Origin: Chromobacterium sphagni
GTDB taxonomy: Bacteria; Pseudomonadota; Gammaproteobacteria; Burkholderiales; Chromobacteriaceae
Length of the DNA: 64,000 nucleotides
Reading direction: 5' to 3'
Assembly (NCBI RefSeq): GCF_001855555.1
Contig: NZ_MKCT01000001.1
Span: forward strand, 930,001-994,000
Below, one piece after another: positions 11,064 to 19,692 of this stretch; position 1 is the stretch's first letter; each line of letters opens with the position of its first letter. Position numbers and translations under genes: made by a program. Under the pieces are notes generated by a model. That model saw nothing but the letters and a program-made list of their open reading frames with translations, was not told the DNA's origin and ran no database searches.

Positions 11064-11594
11064 ATGGAGCACTGCATCGCACTGATACGCGGCATCAATG
11101 TCGGCAAGGCCAAGCGCATCGCGATGGCCGATCTGCGCCAGCTGGCGGCGGAACTGGGCGGCCAGGACGCGGTTACCGTGCTCAACAGCGGCAATCTGCT
11201 GTGCCGCTATGCATCGACGGCCGCGCTGGCCGCCGATCTGGAAGCCGGCATCGCCGCCCGCTTCGGTTTTTCCGCCCGGGTGATCACGCTGGGCGCCGAC
11301 GCCCTGCCGGCCATCATCGCGGGAAATCCGCTGCGCGACATCGCCAGCAACCCTTCCCGTCTGCTGGTGGCGTTCAGCGCCGCGCCAGCGGCGTTGCAGG
11401 CCTGCCACGATCTGACCGAGCGGCAGACCGGCACCGAGCGCCTGGCGCTGGGCAGCCACGCCGCCTATTTCTGGAGCGCCGACAGCATTCTGGACAGCAA
11501 GCTGCTGCAGGCTTTCAACCAGAGGACGGGCGACAGCGTCACCACCCGCAATTGGGCCACGGTGCTGAAACTGCAACAGGCGCTGGCGCGGTGA
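11064..11594 (+). CDS. DUF1697 family protein inside the hem operon
   Basis: A 176-residue cytoplasmic protein with the DUF1697 signature: IALIRGINVGKAKRIAMADL near the N-terminus and TVLNSGNLLCR in the middle. The function of this family is not known. AGGGAGG precedes the ATG. Its TGA overlaps the GTG start of hemD (GTGA at 11591-11594), so the two are probably translated together. A DUF1697 gene is not a usual member of heme operons and may simply have been inserted. Confidence 0.85.
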   Translation: MEHCIALIRGINVGKAKRIAMADLRQLAAELGGQDAVTVLNSGNLLCRYASTAALAADLEAGIAARFGFSARVITLGADALPAIIAGNPLRDIASNPSRLLVAFSAAPAALQACHDLTERQTGTERLALGSHAAYFWSADSILDSKLLQAFNQRTGDSVTTRNWATVLKLQQALAR

Positions 11595-12322
11595 CGCGCG
11601 TCATGGTGGCCCGTCCGCCGGTCCAGGCCGCCGGCTTGCTGTCGCAGCTGCGGGCCGAAGGCTGGCAGGCGGAGCATCTGCCGCTGCTGGAGATCATGCC
11701 GCAGCCGGCGGCGCTGGCCGCCCTGCCATGGCAGGCGCAGCAGGCGGACACGCTGTTCTGGGTCAGCCCCAGCGCCATCGATACCGGCTGGCCGGCCTTG
11801 TCGGGCCAAAGCCTGGCCGGCAAGCGCCTGGCTTGCGTCGGCGCGTCCAGCGCGCGCCGCCTGCAGGCGCTTGCCGGGCAGCCGGTGCTGCATCCGCGCG
11901 ACGGCAGCGACAGCGAAGCCCTGCTGGCGCTGCCGGAGCTGTCCGAGGTGCGGGGCCAGAACTGGCTGATCGTGCGCGGCGCCGGCGGCCGGGGGCTGTT
12001 GGCCGACACGCTGAGCGAGCGCGGCGCGCAGGTAGCGTTGGCCGAGGTCTACCGCCGCGTAGACGGCGCGCCCGACTGGCACGCCTTCGACGCCGCGCCG
12101 CCGGATGCCATCGTCCTCACCTCAGGCGAAATGGTAGAGCAATTGTTCCGACTGGCTGGCCCGAGTCGGGCGGGGACGCTACAATGCCTGCTATATTGCG
12201 TGCCGCATCCGCGCATCGCCGAGCGCTTGGCCGCGTTCGGCGCGACACGCATCGTGACAACCCGAGCCGACGATGCCGCACTGGTCGCCGGCCTCAAAGA
12301 ATGGTTCCGTCGTCACCCATGA
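11591..12322 (+). CDS. hemD: Uroporphyrinogen-III synthase
   Basis: A 243-residue protein that cyclises hydroxymethylbilane with inversion of ring D. Sequence conservation in HemD is low; support comes from the N-terminal RVMVARPPVQAAGLLSQLRAEG, the HPRDGSDSEALLALPEL and NWLIVRGAGGRGLLADTLSERGA stretches, AEVYRRV, and position before hemX. The GTG at 11591 overlaps the stop of the preceding gene; an ATG at 11603 is the alternative. Its stop overlaps the hemX ATG. Confidence 0.93.
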   Translation: MTRVMVARPPVQAAGLLSQLRAEGWQAEHLPLLEIMPQPAALAALPWQAQQADTLFWVSPSAIDTGWPALSGQSLAGKRLACVGASSARRLQALAGQPVLHPRDGSDSEALLALPELSEVRGQNWLIVRGAGGRGLLADTLSERGAQVALAEVYRRVDGAPDWHAFDAAPPDAIVLTSGEMVEQLFRLAGPSRAGTLQCLLYCVPHPRIAERLAAFGATRIVTTRADDAALVAGLKEWFRRHP

Positions 12323-13356
12323 GCGAATCCCAGATCAACGAAGCCGTCCAGGCTCCGCCGCGCCCTGCCCGCAAACGCCCCAGCCTGGCCCTGTGGCTGG
12401 CCGTCGCCGCGCTGGGCCTGGCAAGCTGGCAGTTCTACACCACCCAGCAGCAGCTGGACTCGATGCGCCAAGAGCTGGCGCGCCGGCTGGCGGAAGGCAG
12501 CGGCGCCGGCAAGGAGCAGCGCGCCATCGCCGAGCAGGCGATGCTGGCCGCGCGCGCCACCGACGGCAAGCTGGCGCTGGTGGAGGCCCGCGTCAACGAG
12601 GCCGCCGGCCAGTACGCCACCCTCAACGGCATGTACCAGGAACTGACCAAGAACCGCACCGACTGGCTGCTGTCCGAGATCGAGCACACGCTGGCCATCG
12701 CCAGCCAGCAGCTGCAGCTGGCCGGCAATGTCGGCGCCGCGGTGTCGGCGCTGGAGATGGTCGACGCCCGGCTGGCCAAGTTCGACCGCCCGCAGCTGAT
12801 AGGCGTGAAGAAGGCGGTGGCCACCGATCTGGAAAAACTGAAGGCGCTGCCGTATCTGGACAGCGTCGGCCTCACCGTCAAGATCGACCGGCTGATGCTG
12901 GGCGTCGACTCGCTGCCGCTGGTGGTGGATGCCCACCGGCTGGGCGGCGTCCATGCCGCCCAGCCGGCGGCGCTGCCGGCCGGCGCGCCGTGGTGGGAGC
13001 GCCTTTCCGCCGAGATCAGCGCCAGCTTGGGCGAGCTGATCCATATCCGCCGCATGGACAAGCCCGAGGCGCTGCTGCTGTCGCCCGAGCAGGCTTTCTT
13101 CCTGCGGGAAAACCTGAAGATGCGCCTGCTCGACGCCCGCTTGGCGCTGATGCAGCGCGACGGCAAGACCTACGCCGCCGACGTCGCCGCCGCGCGCGGC
13201 TACGTGCAGCGCTATTTCGACCGCGACGCCGCCGCCACCACCCAGTGGCTGGCGACGCTATCCGAACTGGAAGGCGCGCCGCTCGACATCAGCCTGCCCG
13301 ACATGGCCGCCAGCCTGAAGGCGGTGCGCGATGCCCAAGGCAACAGCGGAGAGTAA
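12319..13356 (+). CDS. hemX: HemX-type membrane protein
   Basis: A 345-residue protein, despite the family name not a methyltransferase. A Pro/Arg-rich cytoplasmic N-terminus leads to one membrane segment (about residues 24-44, LALWLAVAALGLASWQFY), a coiled-coil stretch (QQQLDSMRQELARRLAEG) and a largely helical periplasmic domain with ELTKNRTDWLLSEIEHTLAIA, typical of HemX. ATGA overlap with hemD. HemX is thought to help organise heme-pathway enzymes at the membrane; its molecular role is not settled. Confidence 0.93.
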   Translation: MSESQINEAVQAPPRPARKRPSLALWLAVAALGLASWQFYTTQQQLDSMRQELARRLAEGSGAGKEQRAIAEQAMLAARATDGKLALVEARVNEAAGQYATLNGMYQELTKNRTDWLLSEIEHTLAIASQQLQLAGNVGAAVSALEMVDARLAKFDRPQLIGVKKAVATDLEKLKALPYLDSVGLTVKIDRLMLGVDSLPLVVDAHRLGGVHAAQPAALPAGAPWWERLSAEISASLGELIHIRRMDKPEALLLSPEQAFFLRENLKMRLLDARLALMQRDGKTYAADVAAARGYVQRYFDRDAAATTQWLATLSELEGAPLDISLPDMAASLKAVRDAQGNSGE

Positions 13357-13359
13357 ACG

Positions 13360-14568
13360 GTGAAATTCGCATTGTGGATTACCGGCCTGTTCGCGCTGGC
13401 CGTGCTGGTGGGGCTGGCCTCCACCCTGAATACCGGCTATGCCATCCTGTTTTTGCCGCCGTACCGGATGGAGGTGTCGTTCAACCTGATGATCGTGCTG
13501 GTGATCGCGCTGATCATCGTCACCCACCTGACCTTGCGTCTGATCGCGCTGGCCACCGATCTGCCGCGCCAGGTGCAGCGCTTCCAGCGCCAGAAGAAGC
13601 TGAAGGCCGCGCGCCACGCGCTGCGCGAGGCCGGCATCGCCTTCTTCGAGGGTCGCTTCCAGAAGGCCGAGCGCGAAGCCGCCAAGTCGCTTGGCGATGA
13701 ATACGCGCCGGAAAACCGCGCGCTGGCGCTGCTGATCGCCGCCCGCTCCGCCGGCGCGGCAGGCGCCGGCTCCAAGCGCGACGAATATCTCGTCCAGCTG
13801 GACCAATTGCCGGAGCGGCTGCAGCTGGCGCGCCATATGCTGGACGCCGAGCTGCGGCTGGAGGACAAGGACGCGCTGGGCGCGCTGGCGGCGATCGAGC
13901 GCGCGCGCGCCTTGTCGCCCAACCTCACCAACGCGCTCAAGCTGGAGTTGAAGGTCCGCTTGCTGCAAAGACAGCCGGAGGCCATCCTCGGCCTGACCGA
14001 GAAACTGCTGAAGGCTGACGCGGTGGAGCCGGAACAGGCGCGCCGCTACCGGCTGGCCGCCTATCAGCAACAGCTGGCGGGCATGCTGGGCGAGCGCGAA
14101 GTGCGCGACTGGCTGCGCCGCATACCGGAAGCCGAACGCGGCAACCCGCAATTGCTGCAGCAGGTGGTCAAGCATCTGATCAAGCTGCAGCAGTACGACT
14201 ACGCCGCCACGCTGTTGGCCGGCGCGCTGGCCAGCGACGAGATGGAATTGCCTGAGCTGGCGCGCGAGCTGGGCCAGCTGGCCAACCACTTGAGCGTGGA
14301 AAAGCGGCTGGAGCTGCTGAAGAACGCCGAAGGCTGGCTGAAGCAGCGGCCGCGCGACCACTGGCTGCTGCTGGCATTGGGCCGCCTGGCACAGGCGCAG
14401 CAACTGTGGGGCAAGGCGCAGAACTATCTGGAGGCCAGCGTCTCGATCCAGCCGACCTTGTGCGCGCACGCCGAACTGGCGCGGCTGTTCGAGGCCACCG
14501 GCAAGGAGCAGCAGTCGCAGCAGCATTACCAGAAGAGCCTGGAAATGGCGTTGAACCAGGGTTGTTGA
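13360..14568 (+). CDS. hemY: HemY membrane-anchored TPR protein
   Basis: A 402-residue protein with two N-terminal membrane segments (about residues 1-22 and 42-62) and a long TPR-like helical domain (LKAARHALREAGIAFFEGRF, AERARALSPN-like repeats, CAHAELARLFEATGKEQQSQQHY). This is the proteobacterial HemY next to hemX, not the protoporphyrinogen oxidase of the same name. GTG start at 13360, four bases after the hemX stop. The operon ends at the terminator that follows. Confidence 0.93.
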   Translation: MKFALWITGLFALAVLVGLASTLNTGYAILFLPPYRMEVSFNLMIVLVIALIIVTHLTLRLIALATDLPRQVQRFQRQKKLKAARHALREAGIAFFEGRFQKAEREAAKSLGDEYAPENRALALLIAARSAGAAGAGSKRDEYLVQLDQLPERLQLARHMLDAELRLEDKDALGALAAIERARALSPNLTNALKLELKVRLLQRQPEAILGLTEKLLKADAVEPEQARRYRLAAYQQQLAGMLGEREVRDWLRRIPEAERGNPQLLQQVVKHLIKLQQYDYAATLLAGALASDEMELPELARELGQLANHLSVEKRLELLKNAEGWLKQRPRDHWLLLALGRLAQAQQLWGKAQNYLEASVSIQPTLCAHAELARLFEATGKEQQSQQHYQKSLEMALNQGC

Positions 14569-14589
14569 GCCGCGCCGGCTTCGGCCGCG

Positions 14590-14622
14590 ATGCCGCCCGC
14601 CTGATTGGCCGGCGGCATTTTT
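14590..14622 (+). terminator. Rho-independent terminator of the hem operon
   Basis: ATGCCGCCCGCC pairs with GGCCGGCGGCAT with one bulge across the loop TGATT, followed by five or more T's, 22 bases after the hemY stop. Confidence 0.8.
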
Positions 14623-14931
14623 CTTGCCGTTTTCCGCCGCGGGCAAAAAAATCGGACTCCCCAGGGAGCCCGCTCATGCCAACGTGGACTGGCAACAACA
14701 AATCGATACGAGAGTGCAGGCAGGCATCCTGTCAGACAATAAGGATGCCGAGCGGCGAAAGCTGTGCCAGAATCAACCATTATGCATGGTTGGCGTGAGT
14801 CCTATGCATACCGGCTGCCGTCGCCATGTTGCCGCAGCTTGCGACAACACCAGCCCCAGCATACGTGGCGGCGCGGTTTTACACAAAGCAGTTAATCTCA
14901 TGAAAACTATGAAGAAAAGGCATGTAACAGC
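14623..14931. other. Region upstream of the LysR gene at 14932
   Basis: No convincing gene. It holds an A7 tract beside an imperfect GGACTCC/GGGAGCC hairpin (about 14647-14673), which reads as a terminator only on the minus strand, where no gene needs one. The inverted repeat at 14774-14792 is listed separately. An open frame through the region shows no homology I recognise. Confidence 0.5.
14774..14792. promoter_or_regulatory. Candidate LysR operator, CAACCAT-N5-ATGGTTG
   Basis: Perfect 7-base inverted repeat arms separated by TATGC, about 140 bases before the LysR start. The same AACCAT/ATGGTT half-sites recur at 15871-15883 after the gene, which supports a shared regulator. Confidence 0.5.
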
Positions 14932-15852
14932 ATGAAGCTGCCTCCGCTGAATGCCCTGCGCGTGTTTGTAGTCGCCGCCGAACACCTGTCGTTTACCCGC
15001 GCCGCCGCCGCGCTCAGCCTGACCCAGGGGGCGATCAGCCGCCATGTGCAGACGCTGGAAGAGTACTACGGCGCCACGCTTTTCACCCGCCAGGCCCGCG
15101 GCCTGGCCCTTACCGCCGAGGGCGAGGCGCTGCTCAAGCCGGCGCGCGAAGCCTTCCAGTTGCTGAACGAGGCCAGCGAGGCGCTGCGGCTGCGCCAGAG
15201 CGACCTCCGGGTACGGATGCCGCCGACGCCGGCGATGCGCTGGGTGCTGCCCAACCTGGCCGATTTCCAGGCCCGCCACCCCGAATACACGCTGCACCTG
15301 CTGACCCAGCTGATCCACAACAAGCCGTTCAACCGCGCCGAGTACGACCTGGCGGTGGTGGGGTTGTCCAGTCCCGAGGCTGCCGCCGACCTCAGATTGG
15401 AATGCATCTGCCGCGAGAAGCTGATCCCGGTATGCTCGCCCAGCCTGCTGGCCGGCAAGCATCCGCTGCACACACCGCACGACCTCAAGCACCACACCCT
15501 GCTGCATCCCTGGCGCGACCAAAACACCTGGAAGCGCTGGCTGAAGCTGGCGGGCGTGACCGGCGTCAATCCGGAAAGCGGCGTCACTTTCGACGCGCTG
15601 GAGTACGCGCTGCACGCGGCGGTGGCCGGCATGGGCGTGACGCTGGCGCAGGCCTCGATGGTGACCCAGGACCTGGACAGCGGCCGGCTGGTGATTCCGT
15701 TCGACACCGTGCTGGAAACCGAATGGGCTTACTACCTGGTGTATCCGCACGAACTGGCGGAGCTGCCCAAGGTGCGCGCCTTCCGCGACTGGCTGGTGGG
15801 CACCGTCGCTCTCAGCGAGGAAGCCAGCTGGCTGACCCGGCAGGGCTACTAA
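14932..15852 (+). CDS. LysR-family regulator (GcvA-like)
   Basis: A 306-residue regulator. The N-terminal helix-turn-helix (LNALRVFVVAAEHLSFTRAA, SLTQGAISRHVQTLEEYYG) and the sequence order PLNALR...AAAALSLTQGAISRHV resemble the GcvA/AmpR branch. The effector domain follows to the end. Paired AACCAT/ATGGTT half-sites lie on both sides of the gene, so it may control itself and the efflux pump downstream. The ligand is unknown; glycine, as for GcvA, cannot be assumed. Confidence 0.9.
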   Translation: MKLPPLNALRVFVVAAEHLSFTRAAAALSLTQGAISRHVQTLEEYYGATLFTRQARGLALTAEGEALLKPAREAFQLLNEASEALRLRQSDLRVRMPPTPAMRWVLPNLADFQARHPEYTLHLLTQLIHNKPFNRAEYDLAVVGLSSPEAAADLRLECICREKLIPVCSPSLLAGKHPLHTPHDLKHHTLLHPWRDQNTWKRWLKLAGVTGVNPESGVTFDALEYALHAAVAGMGVTLAQASMVTQDLDSGRLVIPFDTVLETEWAYYLVYPHELAELPKVRAFRDWLVGTVALSEEASWLTRQGY

Positions 15853-15870
15853 AGCGCCGTCACATTTCTT

Positions 15871-15883
15871 AACCATCATGGTT
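15871..15883. promoter_or_regulatory. Palindrome AACCAT-C-ATGGTT before the efflux gene
   Basis: A 13-base perfect palindrome with the same half-sites as 14774-14792, lying 19 bases after the LysR stop and 62 bases before the efflux pump ATG. It is a candidate operator of the neighbouring LysR protein. Confidence 0.45.
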
Positions 15884-15915
15884 TGGACAGCCGGGGCGGC
15901 TGTCCGGCAAAATGC

Positions 15916-15927
15916 TTGCTATAGCAA
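15916..15927. promoter_or_regulatory. Candidate MarR operator TTGCTATAGCAA
   Basis: A 12-base perfect palindrome 17 bases before the efflux pump ATG. Its TTGC...GCAA outline resembles the E. coli MarR box (TTGCC...GGCAA). The MarR-family gene at 17524 is the natural regulator. Confidence 0.6.
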
Positions 15928-15944
15928 CTATTGACTCATCAACC

Positions 15945-17531
15945 ATGAACGCTCCCTCCAATCCTTCCAGCCAGGCCAGCGGGCTGGATTTCCGCCAGCG
16001 CCTGCTGGCGATGCTGGGCCTGTGTTTCGTCCTGATCATGGTGGCGCTGGACCAGACCGTGGTCGGCACCGCGATGCCGACCGTGGTGGCCGACCTGCGC
16101 GGCTTCTCGCTTTACGCCTGGGTCGGCACCTCCTACCTGCTCACCTCGGTGATCACCGTGCCCATCTTCGGCAAGTTGGGCGACGACCATGGCCGCAAGC
16201 CCTTCGTGCTGACCGCCATCGTGCTGTTCACCGCCGCCTCCATGCTGTGCGGCCTGGCGCAGGACATGCTGCAGCTGGTGCTGGCGCGCGCGCTGCAGGG
16301 CGTGGGCGGCGGCATGCTGGTGGCGACCACCTTCGCCAGCGTGCCCGACCTGTTCCCGCACACCCGCGAGCGGCTGCGCTGGCAGGTGATGCTGTCGGCT
16401 TCCTTCGGCCTGGCCAACGCCATTGGTCCCTCGCTGGGTGGCTTCCTCACCGAATACCTGGGCTGGCGCTGGGTGTTCTTCGTCAACCTGCCGGTGGGCG
16501 TGGTCAGCCTGTGGTTCGTCTGGCGCTTTCTGCCGGTGATCCGCCATGCGGCGCACGCGCCCTCGCGGCTGGACTGGCAGGGCGCGGCGTTGATCGCGCT
16601 GTTCCTCGGCTCCTTGCAGTTGACGGTGGAGTGGCTGCCGCAACACAAGTCGCCGTGGCTGCTGAGCGCGCTGGCCGCGCTGAGCCTGGCCGCGCTGGTT
16701 GGCCTGGTGTGGTGGGAAAAGCGCAGTCCCAATCCTCTGCTGCCGCCCAGCATGCTCAGCCACCGCGGCCTGGCGCCGCTGTTCGGCCTGTCGCTGCTGA
16801 TGGGCTTCGGCATGTTCGCGGTGATGTACTACGCACCCTTGATGTTCCAGGCCGGTTTCGGCCTGTCGCCCAACCACGCCGGCATCCTGGTGACGCCGCT
16901 GGTAGTGTTCATCACCATCGGCAGCATGCTCAACGGCCGCATCGTGCAGCGGCTGCGCCACCCTACCCGCTTGCTGAGCGTGGGGCTGCTGATGTTCGCG
17001 CTGACGGCGGCGCTGCTGAGCCAGGCCGGACCGGAGACCGCTCACTGGCTGATCATCGCCAATATGGTGATGGGCGGCCTGGGCCTGGGCCTGTTGATGC
17101 CCAATCTGACTATCTTCGTCCAGCAACTGGCGCCGCGCCGGCAACTGGGCGTGTCCACCGCGATGCTGCAGTCGACGCGGATGATAGGCGGCATGCTGGG
17201 CACCGCGCTGATGGGAGCGGTGGTCAGCCACCAGTTCCAGCACGGCGTGGCCGGCATGCTGGCCACGCAGCATGCGCAAGCCTGGCTGCGCTGGCTGGCC
17301 GATCCGCAGACCCTGCTCAATCCCGACAGCCTGGCGCAGTTCCGCCACGCTGCGGCGGCCGTAGGGCCGGAGCGGCTGCTGGCGTGCACCCGCCAGCTGC
17401 TGGTGGACGCCATCCACTTCAGCCAGTGGCTGGTGGCCGGCGGTCTGTTGCTGGGGTTGTGGCTGGCGAGCAAGGTGCCGGCGGTGGTGCTGTCTTCCGC
17501 GGTTTCGCCACAGGAGCCGCAACATGACTGA
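15945..17531 (+). CDS. DHA2-family (EmrB/QacA) multidrug efflux transporter
   Basis: A 528-residue inner-membrane proton-drug antiporter with about 14 membrane segments. Motif A-type GKLGDDHGRKP follows the second segment and motif C-like ANAIGPSLGGFLTEYLGWRWVFFVNLPVG marks the antiporter class. The N-terminal MVALDQTVVGTAMPTVVADL is typical of motif D1. The ATG at 15945 is preferred to 15912, which would start inside the candidate operator; no strong ribosome site is visible. It overlaps the MarR gene by 8 bases. Expelled compounds cannot be predicted. Confidence 0.94.
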   Translation: MNAPSNPSSQASGLDFRQRLLAMLGLCFVLIMVALDQTVVGTAMPTVVADLRGFSLYAWVGTSYLLTSVITVPIFGKLGDDHGRKPFVLTAIVLFTAASMLCGLAQDMLQLVLARALQGVGGGMLVATTFASVPDLFPHTRERLRWQVMLSASFGLANAIGPSLGGFLTEYLGWRWVFFVNLPVGVVSLWFVWRFLPVIRHAAHAPSRLDWQGAALIALFLGSLQLTVEWLPQHKSPWLLSALAALSLAALVGLVWWEKRSPNPLLPPSMLSHRGLAPLFGLSLLMGFGMFAVMYYAPLMFQAGFGLSPNHAGILVTPLVVFITIGSMLNGRIVQRLRHPTRLLSVGLLMFALTAALLSQAGPETAHWLIIANMVMGGLGLGLLMPNLTIFVQQLAPRRQLGVSTAMLQSTRMIGGMLGTALMGAVVSHQFQHGVAGMLATQHAQAWLRWLADPQTLLNPDSLAQFRHAAAAVGPERLLACTRQLLVDAIHFSQWLVAGGLLLGLWLASKVPAVVLSSAVSPQEPQHD

Positions 17532-17958
17532 CACTACGCCCAATCTGCTGCAACAGCTGGGCCGCAGCAGCCGCGCCATGTACGGCGCCTTCGAAAGCCG
17601 GGTGGGCCATGCGCTGCCGCGCTGGCGCATCCTGAAATCGCTAGAAGAGCTGGAAACGGCCAGCCAGAAGCGGCTGGCCTGCCATCTGCAGATGGACCCC
17701 GGCGCGCTCACCCGTCAGTTGAAGCAGCTGGAGGCGGAGCAGCTGGTGACGCGCAGCACCGATCCGGCCGACAACCGCCAGACCCTGGTGACGCTGGGCG
17801 CCGCAGGCCACGCGCTGCTGCGCGAGGCCGCGCCGCAGCGGCAGGCTTTTTTTCTCCAGGCGCTGGAGGGGATAGAGCCGCAGCAGCTGGACAGCGCGCT
17901 GCAGGTGCTGCGGCAGCTGGAGGAGCGTTTCCGCCGGATGGCGGCGGAGACGCGCTGA
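17524..17958 (+). CDS. MarR-family transcriptional regulator
   Basis: A 144-residue winged-helix protein. The recognition helix region is KRLACHLQMDPGALTRQLKQLEAEQLV, followed by the wing TDPADNRQTLVTLGAAG, both standard MarR. The start codon overlaps the end of the efflux gene by 8 bases, so pump and regulator form one operon. By analogy it represses the pump until a drug-like ligand binds; the palindrome at 15916-15927 is the candidate target. Confidence 0.93.
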   Translation: MTDTTPNLLQQLGRSSRAMYGAFESRVGHALPRWRILKSLEELETASQKRLACHLQMDPGALTRQLKQLEAEQLVTRSTDPADNRQTLVTLGAAGHALLREAAPQRQAFFLQALEGIEPQQLDSALQVLRQLEERFRRMAAETR

Positions 17959-17973
17959 GCGTCCGGGGCCGGC

Positions 17974-19515
17974 TCAGCCGGTGGACGGGTCCGGTTGGTC
18001 GCCGGCGATTTCCATCCGGTTGCGGCCCTGCTGCTTGGCGCGGTACAGCTGGCGGTCGGCGGCTTCCACCAGCTGTCGGCTGTCCGGCGTCTCGCGCGGC
18101 AGCACCGAGGCGCCGCCCACGCTGATGGTGACGATGGCGGAGATCGCCGAGCCGACGTGGGGCAGTTGCAGATCGCGCACCGCTTCCAGCACCGCCTCGC
18201 CGACGCAGGCCACTCCGTCCTCGGTGGTGTCCGGCAACAGACAGATGATTTCCTCGCCGCCGTAGCGCGCCACCAGGTCCTGCGGCCGGCGCACGCTGCT
18301 GCGTATCGCCTGCGCCACCTCGCGCAGGCAGTAGTCGCCGCTGACGTGGCCGTAGTGGTCGTTGTACAGCTTGAAGTAGTCGATATCTATCATCAGCATG
18401 CCCAGCGGCGCGCCCAACCGGCGGGCGCGCCGCCATTCGCCGTCCAGGCTTTCCTCGAAGCAGCGGCGGTTGGCGATGCCGGTCACCGGGTCCACCCGCG
18501 ACAGGGCCAGCACTTCGGCGTGCGATTGCTCCAGCGCCAGCGTGCGAATGCGCACCTGCTGCTCCAGCAGTTCCTGCTGGCGGTCCAGCTCCTGCTTGAT
18601 CCGCAGCTGCTCGCTCATCAGCGCCCCCACGCACAGCGATACCACGGTCAGGATGCCGATATAGGTCTGCACGATGATCAGCGTGCTGTAGGCGGAGTAG
18701 CCCAGATAGGGGCCGCCGCCGTGGCGGGTGCCCCACAGCGCCAGCGTCATGATCAGCAGCAGCGCCAGCACCACCTCGCGCGGGGTGAAGCGGAAAGCCG
18801 CCCAGGCCACCAGCGGCAGCACCAGCATGTCCAGCGGATAGGTGGTGTCCAGCGTCGGGTGCCACCAGACGAAGATGCTGGCGGTCAGCAGGGTCACCAT
18901 GCCGAAATAGGCCAGCATCTCGTACCAGATTTCGCGGCCGACCCTGGGCCAGCGGTGGCGGTGGAAAATCAGCAGCATGCTGCCGAACAGCAGCACGCCG
19001 CAACCGCTGCTCAGCCAGCGCAGACAGCCTTCCGCCACCAGCTGCTTCTGCGGCAGCTGGCCGGACAGATAGAGGCTGGCGACGGCGATCAGCGTGCCCA
19101 GCAGGGTCATCGCCACCACGATGACGAAAAACAGCAGGCAGTGGCTGAAACTGTCCAGCGGATTGCCGCGGCCAATATGGCGCCGCACCAGCCAGGCGCC
19201 CAGCAGTGTCTGCGCCAGCACGCCCAGCGCCACGCCGCAGGCCGGCAGCAGCCAGCCCAGGCCGTCGATCAGGGCGGACCATTGCCAGCCCTCGGCCAGC
19301 AGCGCGCCCAGCAGCACGCCGGGCCATATCCGCCGGCCCAGCAGCAGCATCGCCGCCAGCGCCAGGCCCGGCTGCGGCCAGACCACGCTGTCCATTCCCA
19401 GCTCCAGCATCAGCAGACGGCTGCCCAGCCAGGCCGACGCGCAATACAGCGCCGCCACCAGGACGCAGGCCAGCCAGTTGGGGGCAGCCGGAAAAGCGGA
19501 AAGAATGCCGCGCAT
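17974..19515 (-). CDS. MASE1-GGDEF diguanylate cyclase
   Basis: A 513-residue inner-membrane protein. About the first 290 residues form a MASE1 sensor domain with about eight membrane segments (VVWPQPGLALAAMLLLGRRI), then a short coiled coil, then a GGDEF domain. The active site reads GGEEI, an accepted variant, and the RPQD five residues before it is an intact I-site, so the enzyme should make c-di-GMP and be product-inhibited. It starts at 19515, where GAGGG precedes MRGILSAF; the frame extends to 19614 without a ribosome site. No EAL domain. It could feed the pilus or biofilm control of this strain. Confidence 0.92.
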   Translation of the reverse strand: MRGILSAFPAAPNWLACVLVAALYCASAWLGSRLLMLELGMDSVVWPQPGLALAAMLLLGRRIWPGVLLGALLAEGWQWSALIDGLGWLLPACGVALGVLAQTLLGAWLVRRHIGRGNPLDSFSHCLLFFVIVVAMTLLGTLIAVASLYLSGQLPQKQLVAEGCLRWLSSGCGVLLFGSMLLIFHRHRWPRVGREIWYEMLAYFGMVTLLTASIFVWWHPTLDTTYPLDMLVLPLVAWAAFRFTPREVVLALLLIMTLALWGTRHGGGPYLGYSAYSTLIIVQTYIGILTVVSLCVGALMSEQLRIKQELDRQQELLEQQVRIRTLALEQSHAEVLALSRVDPVTGIANRRCFEESLDGEWRRARRLGAPLGMLMIDIDYFKLYNDHYGHVSGDYCLREVAQAIRSSVRRPQDLVARYGGEEIICLLPDTTEDGVACVGEAVLEAVRDLQLPHVGSAISAIVTISVGGASVLPRETPDSRQLVEAADRQLYRAKQQGRNRMEIAGDQPDPSTG

Positions 19516-19645
19516 GAAATTCCCTCTTGCAGACAGGCCGCATGCGCGGCCCAGCGGGGCAGTCCGATGCGGCGCCGTAAAGGCGGGAAGACAAGGACCG
19601 CGTCCTACTGTCATCGTAGTTGGCGCAGCCTGCCGACGCAGCCCG

Positions 19646-19672
19646 AAAAAAAAGCCGAAGCGGGGCTTCGGC
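19646..19672 (-). terminator. Rho-independent terminator of the oxygenase gene
   Basis: Perfect 8-bp stem GCCGAAGC/GCTTCGGC with a 3-base loop, followed on the minus strand by eight T's, 20 bases after the stop at 19693. Confidence 0.9.
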
Positions 19673-19692
19673 CTTTTCTCGCGGCGGTGGGC

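Noticed and set aside
14624-14935. A 103-codon frame before the LysR gene
   Set aside because: Starts inside the hem terminator tail, no homology, and it overlaps the candidate LysR operator.
15939-17711. A 590-codon minus-strand frame opposite the efflux pump
   Set aside because: Gln/Arg/His-rich shadow of the membrane transporter; no start context.
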